Shown here in pieces: positions 23,067-32,417 of a stretch of DNA of 64,000 nucleotides. The translations under genes and the position numbers were made by a program. This DNA comes from an uncultured Olsenella sp. (lineage in GTDB: Bacteria; Actinomycetota; Coriobacteriia; Coriobacteriales; Atopobiaceae), in the NCBI GenBank assembly GCA_900316105.1, contig ONBR01000002.1:62001-126000 (forward strand), read 5' to 3'. The notes below the pieces were generated by a model that searched no databases, was not told the origin of the DNA, and was given only the letters and a program-made list of their open reading frames with translations. Positions within the stretch are counted from its first letter, which is position 1. Each line of letters opens with the position of its first letter.

Positions 23067-24394
23067 TACTTGGTCTCTTCCCTTCGCTTGAATCTGAGCC
23101 TGATGGGCGTGCCCTCGAGATCAAAGGTCTCGCGAATGCGGTTCTCGAGGAAGTGGGTGTAGTTGTCGTCGATGAGGTCGGGTGCGTTGCACCAGAAGGT
23201 GAAGACTGGGGGCTCGGTGCCCGTCTGAGTGCCGTACTGGATCTTGAGCCTGCGGTTCTTGTAGGAGATGGTGTGGCCGGACTCGCGGATGCGGGTGATC
23301 AGGGCATTGAGGGCGCTGGTCTTGATCTGGGCCTTGTGATTCTCCTCGGCACGCATGACGGCCTTGAGCAGGCGGTCGACTGCGCGGCCGGAAAGAGCCG
23401 AGATGTTGATGGCGGGAGCCCAGAGGGCGTGGTCCATGCGCATGTCCAGGGTCTCCTGCACGTGCTTGCGCTTTTCCTCGGAGTCGATGAGGTCCCACTT
23501 GTTGAGGGCAAGGACGACGGCGCAACCGCGGTCCACCGCCATGCCCAAGAGCTTCTGGTCCTGCTCGGTGACGCCCATCGTGGCATCGATGACCAGGACG
23601 CAGACGTCGGCGCGGTCCATGGCTGCCAGGCCGCGGACCAGACTGTAGTACTCCACGTCCTCGTGGACGAGGTTCTTCTTTCGTATGCCAGCGGTGTCTA
23701 CCAGGCGGATGGGGGTCCCATTCCAGTTGATCAGGGTGTCCGTGGCATCACGGGTGGTGCCGGGCAGGTCCTCGACGATGAAGCGCTTGGTACGTGCCAG
23801 ACGGTTGGCCAGGGAGGACTTGCCGACGTTGGGCCTGCCGATGATGGCCAGGTTCAGGATGTCGTCGGCCTCGTCCACGGTCTCCTCGTCCTCGGCGGGC
23901 AGGGCTGCCACGACATCATCCAGGAGGTCGCCGGTGCCATGGCCATGACCTGCGGAGAGGGGCCTTGGCTCGCCGACTCCCAGGGAGTAGTAGTTCCAGG
24001 ACTCCAGTTCATCGGTGGGATTGTCGATCTTGTTCACCACCAGGAAGGTGGGCTTCTTTGCGGCGCGGACGACGCGGGCGACCTCCTCGTCCTCGTCCGT
24101 GACGCCCACGGTGCCGTCCACGACAAAGACGATCACGTCTGCCTCGTCGCAGGCCGCCAGGGCCTGCTCGCGGATGCGCGGGGCAAAGATGTCCTTGGAC
24201 TTGATGGATTCGATACCGCCGGTGTCGATGAGGGTGAAGTGACGGCCGTTCCAGTCGCAGTCATGGTAGGAACGGTCGCGGGTGACGCCGCGGGACTCGT
24301 GAACGATGGCATCGCGGCTCTCGGCCAGGCGATTGACCAGGGTGGACTTGCCTACGTTGGGCCGTCCGACGACGGCTACCTTTGCTTTTGACAT
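23066..24394 (-). CDS. der: ribosome-associated GTPase Der (EngA)
   Basis: The 442-residue protein has two tandem GTPase domains and a C-terminal KH-like domain, needed for 50S subunit assembly. Both P-loops read GRPNVGKS; the domains also show DTGG or DTAG and NKID or NKWD. The C-terminal part (YKNRRLKIQYGTQTGTEPPVFTFWCN) is typical. The ATG at 24394 has GGAGGAG about 8 nt upstream. It sits between the DUF512 and plsY genes, a common arrangement in Gram-positive bacteria. Confidence 0.96.
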   Translation of the reverse strand: MSKAKVAVVGRPNVGKSTLVNRLAESRDAIVHESRGVTRDRSYHDCDWNGRHFTLIDTGGIESIKSKDIFAPRIREQALAACDEADVIVFVVDGTVGVTDEDEEVARVVRAAKKPTFLVVNKIDNPTDELESWNYYSLGVGEPRPLSAGHGHGTGDLLDDVVAALPAEDEETVDEADDILNLAIIGRPNVGKSSLANRLARTKRFIVEDLPGTTRDATDTLINWNGTPIRLVDTAGIRKKNLVHEDVEYYSLVRGLAAMDRADVCVLVIDATMGVTEQDQKLLGMAVDRGCAVVLALNKWDLIDSEEKRKHVQETLDMRMDHALWAPAINISALSGRAVDRLLKAVMRAEENHKAQIKTSALNALITRIRESGHTISYKNRRLKIQYGTQTGTEPPVFTFWCNAPDLIDDNYTHFLENRIRETFDLEGTPIRLRFKRREETK

Positions 24395-24423
24395 GAGGTG
24401 CTCCTCCTCTAGGTGCGGGGGGT

Positions 24424-24492
24424 GGGACGTGCGAGACGTGTCAGATTGCCCAGGGGAATCTGACACGTCCCCGCGTGAAATCTGTCGCACTC
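24424..24492. repeat. REP-like palindrome between the DUF512 gene and der
   Basis: GACGTGTCAGATT (24435-24447) is a perfect 13-bp inverted repeat of AATCTGACACGTC (24457-24469), and an outer GTGCGAGA/TCTGTCGCAC partly pairs around it. It lies directly after the TAA of the DUF512 gene. Confidence 0.75.
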
Positions 24493-24496
24493 ACAC

Positions 24497-25957
24497 TTAC
24501 CCAATATTGCATTGTAAGGCTTCCAAAAGTGCCGTAGGACTGGTGTCCGTCACAAGAACCCTACCAGCTCGGGCCTCGAGCTCCTCGATGATGTGGTCCT
24601 GATTGTCCCCGTCCAGGGTCATGTGATCGAAGTTGAACATAACGCTGGGCAGGACGACGAGGGTCTGCGAGAGGTCCTGCGGCAGCTGGGCCAGGAGGTC
24701 CTCGCTGACGATGAGGCCCGTGACATTGACGTCACCCCCGTAGTAGTCGTTGCGAATTGCCTGGACGTCCACACGGGGGTCCCCGCCAAGAGCCTCCTCC
24801 CAAAGCTTGACTAGACGAAGGTTGACGTCCTGGGCGGCCTCGCCGCAGACAAGAAGGGCCCTGCGATCCTCCTGCGCCAGACGGTCGGTGATGGCGCCCA
24901 GATCTGCCGCGCGCTCGGCCACCAGCTGGACAGATTCGTCCAGGAAGGACCTGAGCATGCCGATGCCGTCATAGAACTGGGGATAACCGTCGTAGCTTTG
25001 GGCGGGCGGAACGGGCAGGTGAGCGTCCAGGTAGAACTCGTCAGAGAGCTGGAAGCGAGTGATGCCCAGCTCATTGCGGGCACGGGCCTGGTAGGGTTCG
25101 ACCAACTTGACGACGGCTCGGGACGCCTCCACGTCCTCGGAGAATGACGAGGAGAAGCGTTTGGAGTACTTCGTGTAGCCCATGGGTACCAGGGCCAGGG
25201 ACCTGATGTTGGGGTGGGCTTCCACCCAATCCAGCGTTGCCCTCAGCTCGTCCCCATCGTTGATTCCCGCGCAGACCACGATCTGGCCGTGGACCTCCAG
25301 CCCAGCCTCGCAGAGGGCTTGGAGGACCTCGATGCCTCGGTCCGCGTTTCTTCCAATGAGCTCACGGCGGACCTGGGGCGTGATGGCGTGGATGGAGACG
25401 TTCATGGGCTCCAGGCGCCAGTCGATGATGCGCCGGAGGTCATCGTCACCCACATTGGTGAGGGTGACGAAGTTTCCCTGAAGGAAGGAGAGGCGGTAGT
25501 CGTCGTCGCGAACCGAGAGCGAGGCCCTGGCGTCCTCGGGAAGCATCCTCATGAAGCAGAACTGGCAGGCGTTTACGCAGGTACGAATCCCGTCAAAGAG
25601 GACATCGGTGAAGTCCACACCCCAGTCCTGGCCTGACTCTCGCTCCAGGGTACAAGCGAATGACCCCTCCTCGCCGGGAACGGTCACCGTGAGATCGGCC
25701 ACGTCACCGTCTGCGTACCAGCGCCAATCGATGACGTCGCCCAGGGGGTGACCCTCCACGCTGTCGATGCGCATGCCAGGCTCGAGCCCTGCCTCCCAGG
25801 CGGGGCTGTCGGGAAGGACGGACTCGATCCAGGCGCCGTTTGCCTGGGGCCTGGTGGAGGCGTAGTCTGCGCGGGATGATTTGTCCCTGGTATCGCGACC
25901 GCCCAGATTCGGACGGACTGCGGAGCCCGTGTCAGCAATTTTGGTTGGGTCTTGCAT
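24497..25957 (-). CDS. DUF512 radical-SAM-like Fe-S protein with PDZ domain
   Basis: The 486-residue protein is of the COG1625 type: an N-terminal PDZ-like segment (about 40-115, AWIESVLPDSPAWEAGLEPGMRI), a radical-SAM core with the cluster motif CVNACQFC (Cys127, Cys131, Cys134) in CxxxCxxC spacing, and a C-terminal DUF512 domain. These proteins are conserved beside der in clostridia and actinobacteria and in cyanobacteria; their reaction is not established. The first 35 residues are low-complexity. AGAGG precedes the ATG. It follows ispH, another Fe-S enzyme gene, after 14 bp. Confidence 0.9.
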   Translation of the reverse strand: MQDPTKIADTGSAVRPNLGGRDTRDKSSRADYASTRPQANGAWIESVLPDSPAWEAGLEPGMRIDSVEGHPLGDVIDWRWYADGDVADLTVTVPGEEGSFACTLERESGQDWGVDFTDVLFDGIRTCVNACQFCFMRMLPEDARASLSVRDDDYRLSFLQGNFVTLTNVGDDDLRRIIDWRLEPMNVSIHAITPQVRRELIGRNADRGIEVLQALCEAGLEVHGQIVVCAGINDGDELRATLDWVEAHPNIRSLALVPMGYTKYSKRFSSSFSEDVEASRAVVKLVEPYQARARNELGITRFQLSDEFYLDAHLPVPPAQSYDGYPQFYDGIGMLRSFLDESVQLVAERAADLGAITDRLAQEDRRALLVCGEAAQDVNLRLVKLWEEALGGDPRVDVQAIRNDYYGGDVNVTGLIVSEDLLAQLPQDLSQTLVVLPSVMFNFDHMTLDGDNQDHIIEELEARAGRVLVTDTSPTALLEALQCNIG

Positions 25958-25971
25958 GCTGGGCCTCTTTG

Positions 25972-26850
25972 CTAGGCTTTAGAGCTGCCCGCGAGCTCTT
26001 GGATTCTGGCTACCACGGCGTTGATTTGGCTTTGGGGCGTAGATGCGCCTGCCGTGATGCCGATGCGAAGGGCGTCCTGGAACCAGGTGGCCTCAAGCTC
26101 CGTGGGAAGCTCGATGTGGTGGGTGTCCTTGCAGGACTCAGAGCAGATCTGGGCCAGGCGGGTCGTATTGGCCGAGTTTCGGCCACCGATGACCACCATG
26201 GCATCAGACTCCTTGGCCAGGCGTGCCGCAGCTGCCTGGCGCAGGGTCGTGGCCTCGCAGATGGTGTCTATCACGCGAAGCTCCTCACAGCGGCCAATCA
26301 GGGCCTCTACCAAAAGGCGGAGGTTCTTTCGCGACTGGGTGGTCTGGACGACGACGCCTACCTTGCGGTGGATGGTCGCGGATGCCAGGTCCTCGGGGAT
26401 GGAGACGACCAGGGCGTCAGGGGCATGGCCCACGGTGCCCTCTACCTCGGGGTGTCCAGCCTCGCCCAAGACGATGACCTGGTAGCCCTCACGAGTGAGC
26501 TTCTCTGCCGCGTTGTGGGCACGGATCACGAAGGGGCAGGTGGCATCCAGGACCTGGTCGTGGGCCTTACTGGCTGCCGCTTCCTCTGCGGGAGTGACGC
26601 CGTGGGTGCGCAGGAGGAGGGTACCGCCGGGCTTGTCAGTGGCGTGGTCGGCCACGCCGATGCCCTGGGCCTCCAGCTGGGAGACGACAGTGGGGTTGTG
26701 GATGAGGGGTCCCAGGGTGTTGATGGGGCCGGTACCCTTGTCCCTGGCCTCTGCCGCCGCCTCCTGGACCATCTGGAGTGCGCGGTTGACGCCGTAGCAG
26801 GCGCCCGCCTCGTCAGCAACGGTGATGGTGGGTGTCTTGTCTGTGGGCAT
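25972..26850 (-). CDS. ispH: 4-hydroxy-3-methylbut-2-enyl diphosphate reductase
   Basis: This 292-residue [4Fe-4S] enzyme carries out the last step of the MEP isoprenoid pathway, giving IPP and DMAPP. The three cluster cysteines are Cys18 (GACYGV), Cys105 (DATCPFV) and Cys198 (DTICEAT); His51 (IHNP), His133 (GHPEVEGT) and GGRNSANT are the substrate-site motifs. GAGGAG lies 7 nt before the ATG. It lies between plsC and the DUF512 gene in the housekeeping cluster. No S1 (RpsA) domain is fused, unlike some Firmicutes. Confidence 0.96.
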   Translation of the reverse strand: MPTDKTPTITVADEAGACYGVNRALQMVQEAAAEARDKGTGPINTLGPLIHNPTVVSQLEAQGIGVADHATDKPGGTLLLRTHGVTPAEEAAASKAHDQVLDATCPFVIRAHNAAEKLTREGYQVIVLGEAGHPEVEGTVGHAPDALVVSIPEDLASATIHRKVGVVVQTTQSRKNLRLLVEALIGRCEELRVIDTICEATTLRQAAAARLAKESDAMVVIGGRNSANTTRLAQICSESCKDTHHIELPTELEATWFQDALRIGITAGASTPQSQINAVVARIQELAGSSKA

Positions 26851-26912
26851 GGATGTGCTCCTCGTTTTGGGTCTACCAGTCCTTCCGCGCTAACGGACGA
26901 CTTCGGTGAAGG

Positions 26913-27725
26913 TTACTTGCTGCCGGGATGCTCGGCCCGCAGCTGGTCGCGAAGCTCGTAGACGGCCTCCATGGATGCCTTCTCCATGGCATCGGCCATC
27001 TCTTTGCGGCTCTTTACCTGGAGGTCATTGAACTCGATGGGCTTGCCGGCCTTCATGTAGACCTTGGGAAAGTGTAGGAGGTGGCTGCCCTTGGGGTGGA
27101 CGTCGCGGGCACCCACGATGGCCATGGGCTGGACTGGGACCTTTGCCAGGCGAGCTACCAAGGCAAAGCCCTTGTGGATCTCTATCGGCTGGTCGTCGGC
27201 CTTTATGCGGGTGCCCTCCGGGAAGATGAAGACGCACTCCCCTCTTTGCAGAGCCGCCTTTGCGCAACGGACGAACTGCATGTCGGCCTCGCCTCGGGCT
27301 ACGGGAATGCCGCCACATCGAGACACGACCCATGAGACGAACTTGGACTTGTCCAGTTCGTTCTTGTAGACGAAGCGGGCGCGGATGCCGTGAAAGTAGA
27401 GGCTGATGAAGGCGATGACGGGGTCCAGCATGGACTGGTGGTTCATCACGATCACGCGGGGCGACTTGTCCTCCCAGAGGAGCTTGCCGTCCTCGACCGT
27501 CCAGCGCCAACAGAGCTTTGTCAGGAAGCCGGCACCGCCCACGTAGAAGCCAAGGATCATCTTTCCGGGACGGGGGAAGTCGTGCATGTCGTGGTTGTAG
27601 TAGGCCTCGAAGGGGTTGCCCCGGAAGGCGCGGAGCTTCTCCCCCTTCTTTGCTGGCTTAATCTCCTGCTTCCTTGATTTTTCGGGCCTTGCGTTGGCGA
27701 CTTTTGCTGGTGTCTGACTAGGCAT
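26913..27725 (-). CDS. plsC: 1-acyl-sn-glycerol-3-phosphate acyltransferase, PlsC family
   Basis: The 270-residue protein has the acyltransferase block motifs NHQSMLDP (95-102, catalytic His96 and Asp101) and FPEGTR (168-173). A hydrophobic segment at about 56-70 probably anchors it to the membrane. The family adds the second acyl chain to make phosphatidic acid. The N-terminal 35 residues are rich in Lys/Arg. Its start lies 8 nt inside the end of cmk, with GAGG close upstream, so it is translationally coupled. Confidence 0.92.
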   Translation of the reverse strand: MPSQTPAKVANARPEKSRKQEIKPAKKGEKLRAFRGNPFEAYYNHDMHDFPRPGKMILGFYVGGAGFLTKLCWRWTVEDGKLLWEDKSPRVIVMNHQSMLDPVIAFISLYFHGIRARFVYKNELDKSKFVSWVVSRCGGIPVARGEADMQFVRCAKAALQRGECVFIFPEGTRIKADDQPIEIHKGFALVARLAKVPVQPMAIVGARDVHPKGSHLLHFPKVYMKAGKPIEFNDLQVKSRKEMADAMEKASMEAVYELRDQLRAEHPGSK

Positions 27726-28413
27726 TGGTCACCTCGTCCATTAGGGCCTCGATCTGGGATACTACCTGGTCAAAGGTCAGGTCGGATGAGTCGATGTGAT
27801 GTGCGTCCTCGGCCTGGCGAAGGGGCGACTCGGCGCGCGAGGAGTCCAGCTGGTCGCGACGAATCAGGTCCTGGAGGATCTTCTCCTGCTCCCTGGCATT
27901 GACCTGGGCGTCTGCCTGGATGGCAGCGTCCATGCCCTCGCGCTGGGCGGTGCGGCGGAAGGCCCGTGCCTCCGGGCTTGCCGTGAGGAAGATCTTTACG
28001 TCGGCATTGGGAAAGACGGTCGTGCCGATGTCGCGGCCCTCGGCGATCACGTCGCCCTGGGCGCCCATCTGACGCTGAAGCTCCACCATGGCCTTGCGGA
28101 CTTCATGGATGGCCGATACCGCCGAGACGTTCTGGTCCACCTGGGGCGTGCGGATCTGCTGGGTGACGTCTGTGCCATTGAGGGCCACGGTCTGGCTGCC
28201 GTCAGCGGCGGTGCCAAAGTCGATGTGGGCCTGGTCGGCAAGGCGACCGACTGCGGACTCGTCGGTGGGGTCAATGCCTTCCTGGAGGCATTCCCAGGTA
28301 ATGGCCCGGTACATGGCTCCCGTATCTAGAAGGGTGAGTTGTCGCTCCTTGGCAATCCTGCGTGCGACACTGGACTTGCCAGAGCCAGCTGGCCCGTCGA
28401 TGGCAACGATCAT
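27718..28413 (-). CDS. cmk: cytidylate kinase
   Basis: This 231-residue P-loop kinase phosphorylates CMP and dCMP. The nucleotide site GPAGSGKSS is at 7-15; LDTGAMYRAIT and EGRDIGTTVFP are family signatures, and the insert between about 60 and 100 is the CMP-binding region. AAAGGAG lies upstream of the ATG, and a good promoter is found in the 117-bp gap before it. It leads the plsC-ispH-DUF512-der-plsY-gpsA-rpe run. Confidence 0.96.
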   Translation of the reverse strand: MIVAIDGPAGSGKSSVARRIAKERQLTLLDTGAMYRAITWECLQEGIDPTDESAVGRLADQAHIDFGTAADGSQTVALNGTDVTQQIRTPQVDQNVSAVSAIHEVRKAMVELQRQMGAQGDVIAEGRDIGTTVFPNADVKIFLTASPEARAFRRTAQREGMDAAIQADAQVNAREQEKILQDLIRRDQLDSSRAESPLRQAEDAHHIDSSDLTFDQVVSQIEALMDEVTNA

Positions 28414-28473
28414 GTGGCTACTCCTTTGTACGTTCTACGCTGTGAGTATACGCTCTGGCCTTGTCGGGCGGCG

Positions 28474-28502
28474 ATTTTACGCAGCAAAAGGCTGATTTTC
28501 AA
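28474..28502 (-). promoter_or_regulatory. sigma70-type promoter of the cmk unit
   Basis: On the minus strand TTGAAA and TAAAAT are separated by exactly 17 bp, about 60 nt upstream of the cmk start. This is the clearest promoter inside the cluster and suggests that cmk onward is transcribed independently of the scpA-rluB unit. Confidence 0.7.
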
Positions 28503-28530
28503 TCTGAATCATCAATGCTGGTCGTGCCAC

Positions 28531-29199
28531 CTACTTCTGGAAGTTGTCAGCCACGTCGGTGCCCGCAAGTTCTGGATGAGCCATGCGGCCCATGACCTCC
28601 TCGGGGGCCAGCGCCAGGGCGCAGAGGGTGAAGGTCTGCCCATCGCAGGTGAGGACCTGGGAGCTCACGTTGGGCAGACGGAGGTTCCAGAATGAGTTGA
28701 CGGGCACATGGAGGGCGGAACCGATGAGGGCACGGGATAGGCCACCATGGGTGACGCAGGCGGTCCGTCCCTCCAGGGGACGGAGCTCGTCCAGGACTGC
28801 GGCCCCGCGAGCCATCAGTGACTCGAAGCTCTCGGCACCGGGAGCCGGCAGAGAGCGGCCCTCCTCGTCGAACTTCCAGGGGAAGTCGTAACCACGTTCC
28901 AGCAGGTCGGACAGGGTGAGGTTCTGCGCCGAGCCAAACTCGATCTCCTGCAGGTTCTGAACCACCCGGCACTCGATGCCCAGGTAGTGGGCGGCCTCCT
29001 CGGCTATGGCCCGGCAGCGCGAGAGAGGCGAGGTCCAGATGCGGTCGGGCTTCCAGGCCACCAGGGCATCGATGGCCCGGTACATCTGCCGAACGCCCTT
29101 GTCTGTGAGGTCGACGTTCGAGCGACCCGAGAGGTAGTGTTCGATGTTTGCCACGGTCTCGGGGTGGCGCATGATGAGGATGCGGTGCTTAGCGGGCAC
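28531..29199 (-). CDS. histidine phosphatase (phosphoglycerate-mutase-like) superfamily protein
   Basis: The 222-residue protein has the RHG-type active site written as RHPETVAN (Arg11, His12; Pro replaces the usual Gly) and the second histidine in CVTHGG. LSGRSNVDLTDKG and WTSPLSR are also typical. The superfamily includes cofactor-dependent phosphoglycerate mutase, CobC and broad phosphatases; the substrate here cannot be told. The start is taken as GTG 29199, behind GGAGGGG, overlapping the end of rluB by 11 nt; longer in-frame starts read the rluB tail in another frame. Confidence 0.85.
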   Translation of the reverse strand: MPAKHRILIMRHPETVANIEHYLSGRSNVDLTDKGVRQMYRAIDALVAWKPDRIWTSPLSRCRAIAEEAAHYLGIECRVVQNLQEIEFGSAQNLTLSDLLERGYDFPWKFDEEGRSLPAPGAESFESLMARGAAVLDELRPLEGRTACVTHGGLSRALIGSALHVPVNSFWNLRLPNVSSQVLTCDGQTFTLCALALAPEEVMGRMAHPELAGTDVADNFQK

Positions 29200-30229
29200 G
29201 ACGGGTCCCCTCCCCCTTCTTGTATGGATTCTGTCTCTTGCTCCTGTGACTGTGCTGGCCCTGGAGCTTGCGCGGCCCTCGGGAGTCGCGCGTGGGATTC
29301 TCCGGTCCATGAGCTCGTTGGGGTCCCTTTGGGGGATCGGTGGGTCTCACAGGAGGGAGATTCTCCGGGCGATTCGTCAAAAGGGCCTCCACGGCTGCTC
29401 GCTCCCTTGGGTCCAGCATGCGGGTCTGGCCTGGTAGGAGGCTCCCGAGCTTGAGGGGGCCGAACTCGTCCCTGTGCAGACGCATGACGGGATGGCCCAC
29501 GGCCTTGAGCATGCGCTTTACCTGGTGGCGCTTGCCCTCGTGGATGGTAAGCCCCACGACGGTGGTCCCGTAGGGAATGCCTTCCCAGGCCACGGGCAGG
29601 ATGCGGTCGTCGCCCTCATCCATGACCTGGACCTTTGCCGGCTGGGCAAAGTCATCGCCGATTCGAAGGCCCTCGCTGAGGCGTTTAATGTCTTGCTCGG
29701 AGAGCCTACCCCTGACCAGGGCCACGTAGTGCTTCCAGACATGGCTGGCGGGGCGGAGCATGACATTGCCCAGCTCGCCATTGGTGGTAAAGAAGAGCAG
29801 GCCCGTCGTGTCCTCGTCCAGTCGGCCGACCGGAAAGAGACCCGGGTACTTCCTTGTGGGAACCAGCTCTGCCACGCAGGGGCGACCCTGGGGATCCATC
29901 ATGGTGGTCACGTAGCCTGCTGGCTTGTTGAGGACCAGGTAGCAGTAGTCGTCCTTGAGGCTGACAGGGCGGCCGTCCACCGTGACGGCGTCCTTGTCGG
30001 GATCGACCTTGGATCCGAGCTCCGTCACGACCTGCCCGTTCACACGGACGCGACCTGCAGTCATGAGGTTCTCGGAGCCCCTGCGGCTGGCGACTCCGGC
30101 CCGGGCGAGAAATCTCTGGACCCGCATGGTCCTGGGATACTCGTCTGGGCTGAATCGGCCCTGGTCAGGGCTATCCTGACGGCCCGGCTGACGGGAGTCA
30201 TCCCCTTCCCTAGTCCTCATCGAAGTCAT
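29189..30229 (-). CDS. rluB: 23S rRNA pseudouridine synthase, RluB family
   Basis: The 346-residue protein has an S4 RNA-binding domain (about 36-82) and a pseudouridine synthase domain with GRLDEDTTGLL (catalytic Asp138). The closing 70 residues form a Pro/Arg/Lys-rich disordered tail. It probably isomerises a uridine in helix 80-93 of 23S rRNA, as E. coli RluB does. It overlaps scpB by 20 nt at the first ATG (30229), or 11 nt at a second ATG (30220). The scpA-scpB-rluB order is conserved in Gram-positive bacteria. Confidence 0.93.
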   Translation of the reverse strand: MTSMRTREGDDSRQPGRQDSPDQGRFSPDEYPRTMRVQRFLARAGVASRRGSENLMTAGRVRVNGQVVTELGSKVDPDKDAVTVDGRPVSLKDDYCYLVLNKPAGYVTTMMDPQGRPCVAELVPTRKYPGLFPVGRLDEDTTGLLFFTTNGELGNVMLRPASHVWKHYVALVRGRLSEQDIKRLSEGLRIGDDFAQPAKVQVMDEGDDRILPVAWEGIPYGTTVVGLTIHEGKRHQVKRMLKAVGHPVMRLHRDEFGPLKLGSLLPGQTRMLDPRERAAVEALLTNRPENLPPVRPTDPPKGPQRAHGPENPTRDSRGPRKLQGQHSHRSKRQNPYKKGEGTRRAR

Positions 30230-30872
30230 CGCCCAGAAGCTCCCTCTCGTCGTCGATATCCTGGGAGGTCTCCTCCAGGGTAGAGGAGATTGCCCTGCCG
30301 CTCAGACGCTCGCGGATGAACTGGCGGGACTCCTCGTCGGGGGCGAAGTCCTCCAGGTTGGGCAAGTCCTTGAGGGACCTGAGGCCAAACTCCTCCAGGA
30401 AGCGAGGCGTCGTGGCAAAGAGGACCGCGCCGTTCTTTGACTTCTCGTGGCCTGCCTCGCGGACCAGGCCCTTCTCCTTGAGGGAGGCAATGACACCGTC
30501 GGAGTTGACCCCGCGGACGACCTTGACCCCCTCGCGCGAGACGGGCTGGTGGTAGGCAATGACAGCCAGGGTCTCAAGGGCCGCCTGAGAGAGACGGCGG
30601 GTGTCCCAGGACTTGACGTAGGCCTCTACCTGGTCATGATAGGCAGGATGGGTAAAGAGGCGCCAGCCACCCGCGACCTCGCGGAGTTGGAAGCCCCTAT
30701 TGGCATCGGAGTATTCGGCTGATAGGTCCGCCAGAGACTCCGAGGCTTCGCCCGGGGTGATGCCGAGGGCGCGTGCCAGGTCGGTTGCGGGCACGGCATC
30801 GGTGGAAACTAGCAGCAGAGCCTCAAGGGCCGCCTTTGTTGAGCCGGAGGAAAGGTGCTCGAGTTCTTGCAT
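30210..30872 (-). CDS. scpB: segregation and condensation protein B
   Basis: The 220-residue protein has two winged-helix domains, the kleisin-binding partner in the Smc-ScpAB condensin. AALEALLLVSTDAVPATDLAR at the start and LSQAALETLAVIAYHQPVSREGVKVVRGVN in the centre are diagnostic. The tail is acidic. Its ATG overlaps the scpA stop as TAATG, so the two proteins are probably made in step. Confidence 0.95.
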   Translation of the reverse strand: MQELEHLSSGSTKAALEALLLVSTDAVPATDLARALGITPGEASESLADLSAEYSDANRGFQLREVAGGWRLFTHPAYHDQVEAYVKSWDTRRLSQAALETLAVIAYHQPVSREGVKVVRGVNSDGVIASLKEKGLVREAGHEKSKNGAVLFATTPRFLEEFGLRSLKDLPNLEDFAPDEESRQFIRERLSGRAISSTLEETSQDIDDERELLGDDFDED

Positions 30873-31687
30873 TAGACGTTCTCCTCTTTGGAGCTGAGCT
30901 CGGAGTCATCGAGCTCGAAGGGTTGGGCGCCCTCGACGCGGGCGATGTCTATCTCGCCGAAGGTCTCGGACTGGGACAGGACGACCGATCCTCGCTTGGA
31001 GAGCTCGAGGATGGCAAGGAAGGTGGCGACAACCGTCTCGACGGAGGTATCCTCGCCCAGGAGCTCCGAGAAGGAGACCAGGGACTTTGCCATGGTCATG
31101 CGGTCCACGGAGGCCACGGTGAGGGCTATGGGCAGGCGCTTGGGGGCGATGTGCTCTGCCTCCAGGAGGAAGGTCTGCCTGCGGGAATCGAGGTCCGCGC
31201 AGATGACGGCCAGGGACCTGAGGGTGATGCCCTCCAGGAAGTCGGGCATGATGCCCAAATACTCCGGGTCGGGACCTGCGGTGCGAGGCAGCATGAGGCT
31301 CTCCGCCTCCAGGCGAGAGGCAAGGGCTGCCGCGGCATTGCGGAACTGCTTGTAGGCAATCAGGCGGGCGATGAGGACCTCGCGGGCCCGCTCGGGACTC
31401 ATGCTGGCCAGGTCATCCTCGGCATCGTCGTCCTCGTCCTGCTTGGGCCTGGTGGGATGCTGGGGCACGAGGGCCGCGGCCTTCATGTCCAGGAGGGTCG
31501 AGGCCACCAGGAGGAAGTCCGAGGCAACGTCCAGGTCCATTGAGCCCATGGCCTCCACTTCGGCCATGAACTGGTCTGCCACCTCGGCAATGGAGATGGA
31601 GCCAATGGAGACCTTCTGCCTGCTGACCAGCTGAAGGAGGAGGTCAAAGGGTCCCGTATATGCCTGGGTCCTTACCTTGAAGGCCAT
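30872..31687 (-). CDS. scpA: segregation and condensation protein A (kleisin)
   Basis: The 271-residue kleisin bridges the Smc heads. The N-terminus VRTQAYTGPFDLLLQLVSRQKVSIGSI is the typical ScpA start, and the C-terminal winged helix ends near EIDIARVEGAQPFELDD. A moderately acidic linker (about 80-100) separates the domains. It lies 3 bp after the M50 protease gene and is coupled to scpB. Confidence 0.95.
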   Translation of the reverse strand: MAFKVRTQAYTGPFDLLLQLVSRQKVSIGSISIAEVADQFMAEVEAMGSMDLDVASDFLLVASTLLDMKAAALVPQHPTRPKQDEDDDAEDDLASMSPERAREVLIARLIAYKQFRNAAAALASRLEAESLMLPRTAGPDPEYLGIMPDFLEGITLRSLAVICADLDSRRQTFLLEAEHIAPKRLPIALTVASVDRMTMAKSLVSFSELLGEDTSVETVVATFLAILELSKRGSVVLSQSETFGEIDIARVEGAQPFELDDSELSSKEENV

Positions 31688-31690
31688 CTG

Positions 31691-32359
31691 CTATGCCCCG
31701 AATCCCAGTAAGACGTTGGTCATGTTTCCGGCCGTGGCATCCAGATAGACCCCCAGGAAGTCCACGCCCAAGACCATGGGACCCACGTAGAGGAGGGCCA
31801 GCAGAATAAGCATGGAGTAGCGTTGGAGCTCGTAGTAGCGGTCCAGGGCATGGCCCTTCACGAAGAGGGAAACGACCTTGGAGCCGTCCAGGGGTGGCAA
31901 GGGAATCAGGTTGAAGAAGGCCAGGATGCAATTGATGTAGACGTAGGTGTAGAGGACCTGCAGGACCCAGTAGATCGTGTCGTAGGTACCCGACCAGGTG
32001 TTGAAGAGCAGGTTGAAGACGATGGCGCCGATCACGGCTTGGACGATATTGGAGGCGGGACCGGCCATGGCAACCAAGAACTCGTCGCGGCTGCGATTTC
32101 GAAGATTGTAGGGGTTGTAGGGCACGGGCTTCGCGTAGGCAAAGACCGGTCCTCCCATGTAGGCCATGAGGAAGGGCAGAATGATAGAGCCAAAGAGGTC
32201 AAGGTGGGCGGCGGGATTCAGGGTGAGCCTGCCCGCGTTCTTTGCCGTGGGGTCCCCGCACTTCAGGGCAGCCAGGCCATGGGACACCTCATGGACCACC
32301 GAGGAGAAGATGACCACGGCGATGGAGACCACGATGTAGAAGAGGCGCGATGAGATCAT
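31691..32359 (-). CDS. site-2-protease-like M50 membrane peptidase
   Basis: This 222-residue intramembrane zinc metalloprotease is of the short (SpoIVFB/Rip-like, no PDZ) type. The zinc motif HEVSH (His23, Glu24, His27) is in the first helix, and the third ligand is Asp158 in NLIPLPPLDG. About five hydrophobic helices can be seen. The family usually cleaves membrane-bound anti-sigma factors or regulators, but conserved versions beside scpAB have no known substrate. ATG 32359 has AAAGG 8 nt upstream; longer in-frame readings are rejected because they start inside the preceding gene. Confidence 0.92.
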   Translation of the reverse strand: MISSRLFYIVVSIAVVIFSSVVHEVSHGLAALKCGDPTAKNAGRLTLNPAAHLDLFGSIILPFLMAYMGGPVFAYAKPVPYNPYNLRNRSRDEFLVAMAGPASNIVQAVIGAIVFNLLFNTWSGTYDTIYWVLQVLYTYVYINCILAFFNLIPLPPLDGSKVVSLFVKGHALDRYYELQRYSMLILLALLYVGPMVLGVDFLGVYLDATAGNMTNVLLGFGA

Positions 32360-32417
32360 GTATTGGGCCTTTCTGGTGTGCCCGGGGACTTGGTCAAGAC
32401 AGGGGGTGCGGAAGGGT